Part shown: positions 31,998 through 40,398 of the stretch, in pieces
Numbering within the stretch: position 1 is the first letter of the stretch
Layout: the number at the start of each line of letters is the position of its first letter
NCBI RefSeq assembly: GCF_040719375.1
Contig: NZ_JBFDTP010000002.1
Coordinates: 1,116,001-1,180,000, forward strand
Length of the DNA: 64,000 nucleotides
Source of the DNA: Clostridium sp. AN503
GTDB taxonomy: Bacteria > Bacillota > Clostridia > Lachnospirales > Lachnospiraceae
Direction of reading: 5' to 3'
The notes under the pieces: generated by a model
The model's database searches: none
What the model saw: the letters and a program-made list of their open reading frames with translations, nothing else
Told to the model about the DNA's origin: nothing
Position numbers and translations under genes: made by a program

Positions 31998-32734
31998 GAT
32001 ACGAGGAACTGACGATAGAGGGAAGGAATGCGGTGATGGAGGCATTCCGTTCCGGCAAGCCTGTTGACAAACTGTTTGTACAGGACGGCTGCAAGGACGG
32101 CCCGATCCAGAGCATTACCAGGGAAGCCCGCAAACACGATACCATCATAAACTATGTGCCGAAGGAACGTTTGGACCAGATGTCTGAGACCGGGAAGCAT
32201 CAGGGCGTCATTGCCTATGCTGCGGCCTATGAATATGCGGAGGTGGAGGACATCTTAAAGGCAGCGGAGGAAAAAGGCGAACCGCCGTTTATCTTCCTTT
32301 TGGATGGGATCGAAGATCCGCACAACCTGGGGGCGATCATCCGTACCGCGAACCTGGCGGGAGCCCACGGGGTCATTATCCCGAAGCACAGAGCATCCGG
32401 ACTGACTGCAACGGTGGCGCGGACCTCTGCGGGGGCGCTCAACTATACTCCGGTTGCGAAGGTGACGAATCTCTCTGCAGTCATTGAAGATCTAAAAAAG
32501 CGCGGGCTTTGGTTTGTGTGCGCTGATATGGGCGGCGAGCTGATGTACCGCATGAACTTAAAAGGCCCGATCGGCCTGGTGATCGGAAATGAAGGAAGCG
32601 GGGTCAGCAAGCTGGTGCGGGAGCGGTGCGATATGATCGCGTCCATTCCTATGAAGGGGGATATTGATTCCCTCAACGCATCCGTAGCGGCCGGCGTACT
32701 TGCGTATGAGATCGTCAGACAGAGACTTGGCTGA
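31994..32734 (+). CDS. rlmB: 23S rRNA (guanosine-2251-2'-O)-methyltransferase
   Basis: 246 residues of the SpoU/TrmH knotted methyltransferase family. The N-terminal L30e-like substrate-binding domain (EGRNAVMEAFRSGKPVDKLFVQ) is followed by the SAM-binding domain with three motifs: DGIEDPHNLGAIIRTAN, GLVIGNEGSGVS and IPMKGDIDSLNASVAAGVLAYE. It methylates the 2'-O of a conserved G in the ribosomal peptidyl-transferase region. The 4-bp overlap with mrnC indicates coupled translation. Confidence 0.93.
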   Translation: MRYEELTIEGRNAVMEAFRSGKPVDKLFVQDGCKDGPIQSITREARKHDTIINYVPKERLDQMSETGKHQGVIAYAAAYEYAEVEDILKAAEEKGEPPFIFLLDGIEDPHNLGAIIRTANLAGAHGVIIPKHRASGLTATVARTSAGALNYTPVAKVTNLSAVIEDLKKRGLWFVCADMGGELMYRMNLKGPIGLVIGNEGSGVSKLVRERCDMIASIPMKGDIDSLNASVAAGVLAYEIVRQRLG

Positions 32735-32773
32735 CGAAGGTTATATTTATAGGTGACAGGATGGAGGAATCTC

Positions 32774-33739
32774 ATGAAAAGAAAACAGTGGATCGCATTT
32801 CCCTGCGCGGTGGTGATCGCAGCGACGGCACCGGGGATCTGCCTGGCAGGTCCCCACAGAGCTGAGGGGCAGGCGGAAGCGGTGCTGACAGTGATCGAGG
32901 ACGAGGCTGTACCGCTCTATTCCAAACCTGCGGGGAGTCATGTGAGAACGCCTCAGGCCAGTGGGACTGTAGTTTACGGCAATGGCAGGGCGACTATCGA
33001 TGCTTCCAATATCAGTGAGGGTTATGTGATGATCAAATATACCGGAAGCCGGAACCGGATCAAGATCCAGATATCCAAGAGCTCTACGGTATATACCTAT
33101 GACTTAAATGTCAGGGATGCCTATGAGGTATTCCCCTTTACGGAGGGAAATGGGACGTATTCCGTCAAGATATTTGAGAATGTTACAGGCAACCAGTACA
33201 CCCAGGTGTTTTCAAAGGATATTGCGGTTTCCCTGACAGATCAGTTTGCGCCGTTCCTCACGCCCAATCAGTATGTGAATTTCACGTCGGGCAGCGCGGC
33301 GGTACAGACCGGGGCGACCGTAGCGGCATCTGCAACAGACGCCATAGGCGTCGTGACCAATGTCTATGAGTACGTGATAAAGAATATTGCTTATGATACA
33401 GCGAAGGCGTCCAGTGTCCAGAGCGGTTATCTTCCGGATGTGGATGCGGTGCTGGCATCGAAAAAGGGTATCTGTTTTGATTATGCGGCCCTGATGACGG
33501 CGATGCTCCGTTCCCAGGATGTTCCGACCAAACTGGTGATCGGATACACAGGCAGCCTTTATCATGCCTGGGTAAACGTATATATCGACAATGTGGGATG
33601 GGTGGATAATATCATTTATTTTGATGGACAGAACTGGTCCCTGATGGACCCGACCTTTGCAGCATCCGGCGGGCAGGATGAGAGCGTAAAGCAGTACATA
33701 GGAAACGGTGCGAACTATCAGGCAAAATACACTTATTAG
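32774..33739 (+). CDS. secreted transglutaminase-like domain protein
   Basis: A 321-residue exported protein. ATG 32774 has GGAGG upstream and gives a proper signal peptide (MKRKQW, hydrophobic core, end near CLAGP). A beta-rich region (about residues 60-160) is followed by a transglutaminase-like core with the catalytic triad Cys 234 (KKGICFDYAALM), His 264 (YHAWV) and Asp 292 (LMDPTF). Bacterial members act as proteases, peptidases or protein cross-linkers outside the cell; the true reaction is unknown. It is separated from the pilus operon by a hairpin. Confidence 0.82.
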   Translation: MKRKQWIAFPCAVVIAATAPGICLAGPHRAEGQAEAVLTVIEDEAVPLYSKPAGSHVRTPQASGTVVYGNGRATIDASNISEGYVMIKYTGSRNRIKIQISKSSTVYTYDLNVRDAYEVFPFTEGNGTYSVKIFENVTGNQYTQVFSKDIAVSLTDQFAPFLTPNQYVNFTSGSAAVQTGATVAASATDAIGVVTNVYEYVIKNIAYDTAKASSVQSGYLPDVDAVLASKKGICFDYAALMTAMLRSQDVPTKLVIGYTGSLYHAWVNVYIDNVGWVDNIIYFDGQNWSLMDPTFAASGGQDESVKQYIGNGANYQAKYTY

Positions 33740-33762
33740 AATATGATCCGCACATAATAGAT

Positions 33763-33795
33763 ACCCCGGCGAAGCCCTGAAGGCAGCGCCGGGGT
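33763..33795 (+). terminator. GC-rich hairpin after the transglutaminase gene
   Basis: Perfect 9-bp stem ACCCCGGCG (33763-33771) with CGCCGGGGT (33787-33795); no T tract, so its termination strength is uncertain. Confidence 0.5.
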
Positions 33796-33824
33796 AATAG
33801 GGTTGAAAGAGGAGATAAAAGGTT

Positions 33825-34868
33825 ATGGCAGTAAAAATATATTCCAGCCGGGAGCTGTCGGCGTTCTGCCTGCAGGTTTCCCTGCTTTTAAAGGCTGCAG
33901 TGCCGCTGGAAGAAGGCCTGTCCATCATGGCGGAGGATGCCGTGTCGGAGGAGGAACGAAAGCTCCTGCAGACGATGGCGGAGGATGTAGAGCTGGGGGA
34001 TCCCTTTTACACCGCCATGGAGCGGAGCGGAAGCTTTCCGGCCTATGTGGTGCGGATGGCGAAGCTGGGGCAGCAGAGCGGCACGCTGGACCGTCTGATG
34101 GAGTCCCTTTCCGTTTATTACGAAAAAGAATATTTTATGATGAAGAATATCCGCAATGCCATCACCTATCCGGTTATGATGGTGGTGATGCTGCTTGTGG
34201 TTCTGTTTGTGCTGTTCACAAAGGTGATGCCGGTGTTTGAGGAAGTGTATGCCCAGCTGGGAGTCCAGATGTCATCTCTTTCCCGGGCAGCGTCCAGGTT
34301 TGGCGGAATCTTCAGCGGGGCGGCGCTGGTCGTGTTTGCAGCTCTGGCCCTGATCCTTCTGGCAACAGCCGCGGCAGCCGGTGCGGGGCACAGCTTCAAG
34401 TGGGCTGAGAAGGTAAAAGACTGGTTTAAGAGCAACAGTGGGACGGCTCTTGCAGTGGCAGGGCGCAGATTTACGGCAGTGCTGGCTCTGACCCTTCAGA
34501 GCGGCATGGAGCTTGAAAAGGGCATGAGTATTGCAGCGGAGCTTGTGGACAATAAAAAAGTGGCGGAACGGATCAATGAATGCGCCGAAAAGCTGCAGGC
34601 AGGTTCAGGGTATTATGATGCGATGAAGGAAACGGGACTTTTCAGCAAGTTTCATATCCAGATGATAAAAGTGGGGACCCGCAGCGGACGCCTGGATGAG
34701 GTGATGGACAATATCTCCGGGGACTATGAACAGCAGGCCGACGCTTCCATCGACAACATGATTGCCCGTCTGGAACCCACACTGGTGGCAGTGCTGGCTG
34801 TGGCGGTGGGACTGATCCTTCTGTCTGTTATGCTGCCCCTTGCAGGCGTACTCGCCAGCGTGGGCTGA
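33825..34868 (+). CDS. type II secretion / type IV pilus inner-membrane platform protein (GspF/PilC family)
   Basis: 347 residues with two repeated GspF domains (about 8-130 and 212-335). Each carries the helical pattern ...LGDPFYTAMERSGSFP...VRMAKLGQQSGTLD and QAGSGYYDAMKETGLF...MIKVGTRSGRLDEVM, and membrane helices lie near 118-140, 170-190 and 318-340. The platform protein couples the cytoplasmic ATPase to the growing pilus or pseudopilus. First gene of a six-gene cluster in one direction. Confidence 0.9.
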   Translation: MAVKIYSSRELSAFCLQVSLLLKAAVPLEEGLSIMAEDAVSEEERKLLQTMAEDVELGDPFYTAMERSGSFPAYVVRMAKLGQQSGTLDRLMESLSVYYEKEYFMMKNIRNAITYPVMMVVMLLVVLFVLFTKVMPVFEEVYAQLGVQMSSLSRAASRFGGIFSGAALVVFAALALILLATAAAAGAGHSFKWAEKVKDWFKSNSGTALAVAGRRFTAVLALTLQSGMELEKGMSIAAELVDNKKVAERINECAEKLQAGSGYYDAMKETGLFSKFHIQMIKVGTRSGRLDEVMDNISGDYEQQADASIDNMIARLEPTLVAVLAVAVGLILLSVMLPLAGVLASVG

Positions 34869-34882
34869 CGGGAGGAACGCAG

Positions 34883-35242
34883 ATGAGAGTTCATACCAAG
34901 AATAGAAAGAACAAAGCAGACTGGCGCTTTATAAGCGGCTGTGCAACTGCGGCTGTGGTATTTGGCCTGGTGGTTGCGGTTTTTTTGAGCGGCGTGTCAT
35001 CTTTCCTTGAGCGGGCGGAGACGGAAGGGGCGGAAACCCTGAGGAACGCCATTTCCAGGGCAAGCGTCCAGTGTTATGCGATCGAAGGCAGATATCCGCC
35101 CAGTGTCGGTTATCTGGAAGAGAATTACGGAATCCAGATCGACCGGGAGCGGTACAATGTATTTTACGACGGTTTTGCTTCCAACATCATGCCGGAGATC
35201 ACGGTGGTCCCGGTGGAAGGAGGCGAAGACGATGGCAGGTAA
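34883..35242 (+). CDS. pilus-cluster membrane protein, pseudopilin-like
   Basis: 119 residues with GGAGG before the ATG. A basic N-terminus (KNRKNK) and one membrane helix (about residues 18-40) are followed by an acidic helix and a short globular tail. The arrangement (RISRASVQCYAIEGRYPPSVGYL) recalls major pseudopilins, where a helix precedes AIEGRYP-type segments, but there is no clear prepilin-peptidase cleavage motif (G-FxxxE). It may be a pilin that keeps its leader, or a pilus-assembly protein. Overlaps the next gene by 11 bp. Confidence 0.6.
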   Translation: MRVHTKNRKNKADWRFISGCATAAVVFGLVVAVFLSGVSSFLERAETEGAETLRNAISRASVQCYAIEGRYPPSVGYLEENYGIQIDRERYNVFYDGFASNIMPEITVVPVEGGEDDGR

Positions 35243-35723
35243 CAGGAATGCCCCAAACCAGGCTGTCGGAACGCTGTTTACCATGCTGTTGTTCCTGGTG
35301 TTTGTGCTGTGTGCGCTTTTTACCGTGCTGACAGGCGGAAAAGTTTATGAAAATATCAGCACCCGGATGGAACAGACCTATACGGGCAGTGTGGCGCTCC
35401 AGTATGTAGCCAATAAAGTCCGCCAGGGAGACCTGGCAGGCCAGGTGTCCGTAAAGGAGATGGAGGGTGCCCAGGTCCTTGAACTGATCCAGGAGATAGA
35501 GGGTGAGCGTTATCTGACCTGGATCTATTACAGGGATGGGAGTATCCGCGAGCTGTTTACCTATGAGGACAGCGGCCTGACACTGCAGGATGGACTGGAG
35601 ATCCTTAAGTGCGGGGGACTTTCCTTTTCGAAAGAAGGCCGCCTGATAACCGTGGAAACTTTGGGAGAAGGGGGCGGCCGCCTCACGCTGTCTCTCAGGA
35701 GTGCAGGAGGTCAGGATGAATAG
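35232..35723 (+). CDS. DUF4860-like membrane protein of the pilus cluster
   Basis: 163 residues, starting at ATG 35232 inside the preceding gene; longer in-frame options upstream lie wholly within that gene. One membrane helix near residues 14-36 (FTMLLFLVFVLCALFTVL) is followed by a beta-rich extracytoplasmic part (YVANKVRQGD, EGERYLTWIYYRDGSIRELF). It resembles the DUF4860 proteins that accompany GspF/PilT in Lachnospiraceae, and looks like a minor pseudopilin. The function is inferred from the cluster. Confidence 0.65.
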   Translation: MAGNRNAPNQAVGTLFTMLLFLVFVLCALFTVLTGGKVYENISTRMEQTYTGSVALQYVANKVRQGDLAGQVSVKEMEGAQVLELIQEIEGERYLTWIYYRDGSIRELFTYEDSGLTLQDGLEILKCGGLSFSKEGRLITVETLGEGGGRLTLSLRSAGGQDE

Positions 35724-36261
35724 AAAGAGTGGTTCCGGCTCCGGGATCTTTCTGATGGAGATGATCGTAGCCGTGTTCTTTTTTATGATATGTGCTTCAA
35801 CCTGTATTCTGGCGTTTGCGAAGTCCGACCGGATGAGCCGTCTGGCGACGGAGCGGGACCAGGCTGTCAGCGCGGCTCAGACCGTGGCGGAGGTCTGGAA
35901 GGCCGAGGGTACAGAAGGGCTTATGGAGCGGATGGATGCATACAGGATCCCGGCAGGGCTCACAACCCGCAGCGGCAGTGTTACGCGGGAGGGTGGATAC
36001 CGTATCTACTGGGACGAAAACTGGCAGTGCGTGGACGCTTGGCCGACGGATGATGCCCGGACAGAGGACAGCTCCCAGCCGGAGGAGGATACTCAGCCGG
36101 AGGATAATGTCTGGCCGGATTACAAATATACGGCAGAACTGCGTGAAAACACAGCGGATGACGGTATGAGGACATTGTGGATCCATGTGCAGGAAGGGGA
36201 GTATTTTGCTCCCGCCCTGTTTGAACTGGAAGTATCCCGGTATGGGGATGTGAGGCCGTGA
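35716..36261 (+). CDS. minor pilin-like protein
   Basis: 181 residues. ATG 35716 follows AGGAGG; it overlaps the upstream gene by 8 bp. The N-terminus (NRKSGSGSGIFLMEMIVAVFFF) resembles a type IV prepilin: a short basic leader, Gly, hydrophobic residues and a Glu at the position expected for position +5, then a long hydrophobic helix. An acidic, Pro-rich stretch (about residues 112-135: EDSSQPEEDTQPED) lies in the soluble part. It would be processed by a prepilin peptidase that is not in this window. Confidence 0.6.
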   Translation: MNRKSGSGSGIFLMEMIVAVFFFMICASTCILAFAKSDRMSRLATERDQAVSAAQTVAEVWKAEGTEGLMERMDAYRIPAGLTTRSGSVTREGGYRIYWDENWQCVDAWPTDDARTEDSSQPEEDTQPEDNVWPDYKYTAELRENTADDGMRTLWIHVQEGEYFAPALFELEVSRYGDVRP

Positions 36262-36331
36262 CCTCCGCCTGTGGCGGCAGAGGCAAAACAGGAATGAGAG
36301 CATCATATTTTGCGGCGTTGGAGGATGATAT

Positions 36332-36778
36332 ATGGCGAATTATGAGATCAGGCGGAGAGCCAGCATTGGCAGTGCGTCCCTGATATTGATCTTTATCGTG
36401 CTTTGTCTGGCTACGTTTAGCATCCTGTCTCTGGGAAATGCCCGGAGGGAGGACGCCTTATCAGAGCGCAGCGCGGCGGCAGTGAAGGCTTATTATCTGG
36501 CTGACAGCCAGGCGGAGGAGTTTGTGGGCATGGTAGACCGGGCGCTGCTCAGCGCAGATACGAAAGCTGCGGCGCAGGCCGCTGTGGGGGCGTACTTTCA
36601 GCAGGATACAGGCGCCGTGCTGACGGATATCCCCATGGATGCAGGCCGTGCGCTACGGGTCGAGCTGGCTGTGGACTGGGATGAGCGGACTTACAGGGTG
36701 CTGGCGTGGAATGTGTATGAGCGGGAAGCCTATGAGATAGACAGCTCTACGCCGGTCTGGACTGGGAGCGGCTCATAA
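36332..36778 (+). CDS. pilus-cluster single-span membrane protein
   Basis: 148 residues with GGAGG before the ATG. A basic N-terminus (RRRASIG) precedes one hydrophobic helix (about 13-34), followed by a helical Ala-rich stretch (SAAAVKAYYLADSQAEEF) and a short beta-rich end. The layout matches PilX-type minor pilus proteins, which begin this way and have no obvious cleavage site. Function is inferred only from its place between pilin-like and PilT genes. Confidence 0.55.
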   Translation: MANYEIRRRASIGSASLILIFIVLCLATFSILSLGNARREDALSERSAAAVKAYYLADSQAEEFVGMVDRALLSADTKAAAQAAVGAYFQQDTGAVLTDIPMDAGRALRVELAVDWDERTYRVLAWNVYEREAYEIDSSTPVWTGSGS

Positions 36779-36843
36779 AGGCAGGACTGTTGGAGACAGA
36801 GTTGATAAAGACAGGATTAATACAGGAAACAGATGGAGGAAGA

Positions 36844-37914
36844 ATGAGTATGAAGACGGAAGAACTGCTGCGGGAGGCGGTAGAAAGAGGGGCGGCGGAT
36901 ATCTTTCTGATTCCGGGCATGCCGTTGTCTTACCGGATCGGAGGCAGGATCATCTACCGGTCTGAGGATAAGATCTATCCCAGGGAGTCTGAAAGCATTG
37001 TGGAAGAGATCTACCAGCTTGCAGGCAACCGGGATATGACAAAGGTACGTACTCATGGAGACGATGATTTTTCCATGGCGATTGCGGGAGTGTCCCGGTT
37101 CCGTGCCAACGTATTCCGTCAGAGAGGTTCTCTGGCGGCGATCATACGTGTGATCACCTTTGATCTCCCGGATTTTGGCGAACTACATATTCCCAGCCCG
37201 GTTATGGATGTTGCCCGGATGACAAAAGGGTTTGTATTGGTGACCGGGCCTGCAGGCAGCGGAAAGAGCACCACTCTTGCCTGTATCATAGACGAGATCA
37301 ACCGAACGAGGAATGTGCATGTGATCACATTAGAGGACCCGATCGAGTATCTGCACCGCCACAACAAGAGCGTGGTGACCCAGAGGGAGATCGGGATTGA
37401 TACGGACAGCTATGTGTCAGGGCTGCGGGCGGCTCTCAGGCAGGCTCCGGATGTGATCCTGGTGGGGGAGATGCGCGATGACGAGACCATCAAGACGGCG
37501 ATGACGGCGGCGGAGACAGGCCATCTGGTCATCTCCACGCTGCATACGGTCGGGGCAGCCAATACCATCGACCGTATTATAGACAATTTTCCGCCGGCGC
37601 AGCAGCAGCAGATCCGTGCGCAGATATCCATGGTCATGCAGGCGGTGATCTCCCAGCAGCTGATCCCGGCGCTGGACGGCACAGAGGTGCCTGCTTTTGA
37701 GATCATGTTTTTTAACAATGCGATCCGCAATCTGGTGCGTGAGGCAAAGATCCATCAGATCGACAATATCATTTCCACCTCCCAGGATGAGGGGATGATC
37801 ACCATGGATAACAGCCTGATCAGGCTTTACCGGGAAGGGATCATCAGCCGGGATAATGCGGTCATCTACAGCAACAACAGCGAGCTGATGGAAAAGAAGC
37901 TGGCAAGGCTTTAA
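36844..37914 (+). CDS. pilT: PilT-type pilus retraction ATPase
   Basis: 356 residues. I chose ATG 36844 with GGAGGA upstream over ATG 36790. It belongs to the GspE/PilT hexameric ATPases: N-terminal PAS-like domain, then Walker A GPAGSGKS (135-142), Asp box around ITLEDPIEYL, Walker B LVGEMRD and the His box TGHLVISTLHT. The AIRNLVREAKIHQI segment is the PilT-specific region used in retraction. No PilB-type assembly ATPase is nearby, so here it may drive the whole system or work with one coded elsewhere. Confidence 0.88.
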   Translation: MSMKTEELLREAVERGAADIFLIPGMPLSYRIGGRIIYRSEDKIYPRESESIVEEIYQLAGNRDMTKVRTHGDDDFSMAIAGVSRFRANVFRQRGSLAAIIRVITFDLPDFGELHIPSPVMDVARMTKGFVLVTGPAGSGKSTTLACIIDEINRTRNVHVITLEDPIEYLHRHNKSVVTQREIGIDTDSYVSGLRAALRQAPDVILVGEMRDDETIKTAMTAAETGHLVISTLHTVGAANTIDRIIDNFPPAQQQQIRAQISMVMQAVISQQLIPALDGTEVPAFEIMFFNNAIRNLVREAKIHQIDNIISTSQDEGMITMDNSLIRLYREGIISRDNAVIYSNNSELMEKKLARL

Positions 37915-37995
37915 AATTCAGAAACGAAGGAAATATGCTCAGGATGACATAGGAGCCTGTCTTTGCGGATATAATAAGGCAGACAGGAGGTCATT

Positions 37996-38949
37996 ATGAG
38001 AACAGAAAAAAGAAAAGTAGTGTTGATTGGAACCGGCATGGTGGGTATGAGCTATGCCTACAGTATGTTAAACCAGAACGTCTGTGATGAGCTGGTACTG
38101 ATTGATATTGATAAAAAGAGGGCGGAAGGTGAGGCAATGGATCTAAACCATGGCCTTGCCTTTTCCGGCTCTCATATGAAAATCTCCGCGGGGGATTACG
38201 GGGACTGCCGGGACGCGGACATTGTGGTCATCTGTGCAGGAGTGGCTCAAAAACCTGGAGAAACCAGGCTGGCGCTTTTAAAGCGAAACAAAGAAGTGTT
38301 CCGCTCCATTGTAGGTCCAGTCACGGAATCCGGCTTTAACGGGATATTTCTGGTGGCAACAAATCCGGTGGATGTAATGACCCGGATGACCTATGAGCTG
38401 TCAGGCTTTAATGCCAGGCGGGTGCTGGGGACCGGTACGGCTCTTGATACAGCGCGCCTGCGGTACCTGCTTGGCGAACATCTGCATGTGGACCCGCGCA
38501 ATATCCATGCCTATGTTATGGGAGAGCATGGGGACAGCGAATTTGTCCCCTGGAGCCAGGCGATGATCGCGACCCGGTGTATCCGCGATATTGTGGAGGA
38601 AGGGGAAAATCCGGTCCAGATGGATGAGCTGAACCGGATCTCCGAGGAAGTAAAAGGCGCTGCGTACCGTATTATCGAGGCAAAGCACGCCACCTACTAC
38701 GGCATTGGCATGGCGATGACCAGGATTACCAAAGCGATCCTGGGAGATGAGAACAGTGTGCTGACCGTATCTGCACTGCTGTGCGGGGAATATGGCCAGA
38801 CCGGCGTCTTTGCAGGGGTGCCCTGCATCATCAACCAGAATGGGGTGCAGCGGGTTCTCCAGCTGAACCTTTCGGAGGAAGAGTTGGATCGATTTGCCGC
38901 TTCCTGTGATATCTTAAAAGAGAGCTATCAGGGACTGGAGCAGGATTAG
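37996..38949 (+). CDS. ldh: L-lactate dehydrogenase
   Basis: 317 residues, NAD-dependent, reducing pyruvate to lactate in fermentation. Rossmann motif GTGMVG near the start, coenzyme-site ATNPVDVMT, catalytic GEHGDSEFVPWS with the active His, and an Arg-rich mobile loop. CAGVAQKPGETRL confirms LDH rather than malate dehydrogenase. AGGAGG precedes the ATG. A TATAAT (37970-37975) lies between inverted 6-base arms CCTGTC and GACAGG (37956-37961, 37982-37987), a possible operator. It overlaps the convergent DUF4397 gene by 4 bp. Confidence 0.92.
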   Translation: MRTEKRKVVLIGTGMVGMSYAYSMLNQNVCDELVLIDIDKKRAEGEAMDLNHGLAFSGSHMKISAGDYGDCRDADIVVICAGVAQKPGETRLALLKRNKEVFRSIVGPVTESGFNGIFLVATNPVDVMTRMTYELSGFNARRVLGTGTALDTARLRYLLGEHLHVDPRNIHAYVMGEHGDSEFVPWSQAMIATRCIRDIVEEGENPVQMDELNRISEEVKGAAYRIIEAKHATYYGIGMAMTRITKAILGDENSVLTVSALLCGEYGQTGVFAGVPCIINQNGVQRVLQLNLSEEELDRFAASCDILKESYQGLEQD

Positions 38950-39995
38950 TCCTCTACCGTGAAGGCGACCAGCCCGGTATCAGACCAGGTGTTGCCGATC
39001 ATATAGGTGGTGTAGTTCTGTCTGGCGTTTATGTCGGCCTGGAAGGATACCAGCGGCTGCTGGATATTGGCCGTGGTGCCGATGGCGCCGACAATGATGA
39101 TCGGCAGCTCCCGCAGGAAGGCATAGGTATTGGAGTTTGTCACGTAGAACTGGTAGGAACCGGCCATCGCCTGTTTGTATGGGGTGACGGTCTGGAATCC
39201 CACATTCCGGAACACGGTTTCGCCGCCGTAGAGCAGCAGGTCAAACCTGGAACCGCTGTAAGCCATGTTGGCGAACCGGTAGCATCCGGAGTTGTAGGGC
39301 ATATTGCTGCAGCCGGTATCGATGACCCGTACCATATCAAGCCCGCCGGAAGCGGAGTCTGTCAGGACCAGAGTGACTTTCTGCCCCGCCACAAACGGGA
39401 AATTCTGCTGCAGAAGGATGGACCGCATCCCGGAAGCGCGGCGGACGGTCACTGTATGGAAACCATCGGAAACCCAGTCATAGTTTGAGATGGTGCCGAA
39501 CCGGGAATTGATGGCGTATGCAGTGCCATCAATGGAGATGTTCACCGGAAAGGCGTTGGTGGATGCATTTAGGAAACGCACCTGCCCGTAATTCTGCGGA
39601 GAGATACCGGGAAACGGCGGGAAATCCGGAAGCCAGCCGGGGCCAGGTATGACAGGGCCGGGACCTACCGGTCCGCCTTCTCCGGGGTTGGGGAGCGGGA
39701 TGACCGGGACGTTGCTGCCGTCGCCGGGATAAACCGGTCCGCCCTCCCCCGGGTTTGGAAGCGGGACAACCGGGATGTTGCTGCCGTCGCCGGGATTTAC
39801 CGGCCCTCCCTCGCCTACATCCGGTAGAGGTACTGCTGGCGTATTGCCGCCATTGCCGGAATCTGTTGGACCTCCTTCCCCATATTCCGGGAGGGGCGTG
39901 GTCAGCCCGTAATTGTCGTTCGCCCGCATCTCCCCGTTATCCATCTGCGTATTCATGTCGGAGGTGCCATTGTAATGTGTATCGCTTTCAGCCAT
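38946..39995 (-). CDS. DUF4397 domain protein with Pro/Gly-rich repeats
   Basis: 349 residues. I chose ATG 39995 because GAGG lies 6 bp before it; an upstream ATG (40007) contains that site. Residues about 30-130 form imperfect repeats of about 20 residues around VPLPNPGEGGPVYPGDGSN, a likely extended spacer. The C-terminal 200 residues are a DUF4397-type beta domain (VRFLNASTNAFPVNISIDG and a second copy from RFANMAYSGSRFDLLLYG). DUF4397 proteins are usually on the cell surface or spore related, but no signal peptide is evident here. Function unknown. Confidence 0.7.
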   Translation of the reverse strand: MAESDTHYNGTSDMNTQMDNGEMRANDNYGLTTPLPEYGEGGPTDSGNGGNTPAVPLPDVGEGGPVNPGDGSNIPVVPLPNPGEGGPVYPGDGSNVPVIPLPNPGEGGPVGPGPVIPGPGWLPDFPPFPGISPQNYGQVRFLNASTNAFPVNISIDGTAYAINSRFGTISNYDWVSDGFHTVTVRRASGMRSILLQQNFPFVAGQKVTLVLTDSASGGLDMVRVIDTGCSNMPYNSGCYRFANMAYSGSRFDLLLYGGETVFRNVGFQTVTPYKQAMAGSYQFYVTNSNTYAFLRELPIIIVGAIGTTANIQQPLVSFQADINARQNYTTYMIGNTWSDTGLVAFTVED

Positions 39996-40091
39996 AAAAT
40001 GCCTCATTGTTTTTTTACTTTACTGTATGTGATGAGATTTTGCCAGGTGCCAAAAAATGTAAAAATGGGACAGAATTTTTCGGGTTAGCAG

Positions 40092-40120
40092 TTGACAAAG
40101 GTAAAAACCCATGATACTAT
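40092..40120 (+). promoter_or_regulatory. promoter of tRNA-Thr
   Basis: Perfect TTGACA (40092-40097), 17 bp, TACTAT (40115-40120), about 44 bp before the tRNA. Confidence 0.8.
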
Positions 40121-40163
40121 ATCTAAGGTTTCGCAGGCTGAAAACGAAGCTTGGGATAAAGAT

Positions 40164-40236
40164 GCTGCTGTGGCTCAGTCGGTAGAGCGTCGCATTGGTA
40201 GTGCGGAGGTCACGGGTCCGATTCCCGTCAGCAGCT
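40164..40236 (+). tRNA. tRNA-Thr (anticodon GGU)
   Basis: 73 bases with a full cloverleaf: acceptor GCTGCTG with CAGCAGC, D arm GCTC/GAGC, anticodon stem TCGCA/TGCGG with loop TTGGTAG, T arm ACGGGTCCGATTCCCGT, discriminator T; CCA not encoded. Confidence 0.92.
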
Positions 40237-40248
40237 TTTGGTTTTATA

Positions 40249-40288
40249 AGCAGAACTTTATATTTTATAAAGTTTTCTGCTTTTTTTG
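40249..40288 (+). terminator. terminator of tRNA-Thr
   Basis: A long AT-rich stem from AGCAGAACTTTATA (40249-40262) with its complement at 40265-40280 (a two-base bulge), followed by a run of T. Confidence 0.8.
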
Positions 40289-40398
40289 TATCTGTGTTTA
40301 AATGATGGAATTCAGATACAGAATATGGTATACTTACATTTATTCTATACGAGCACATGCCCTGTAGACCGGCATGAGGGAGCGGAGGAGCTTAAACG

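Noticed and set aside
40092..40301. 69-residue reading frame over tRNA-Thr
   Set aside because: It runs through the promoter, tRNA and terminator, so it is a chance frame.
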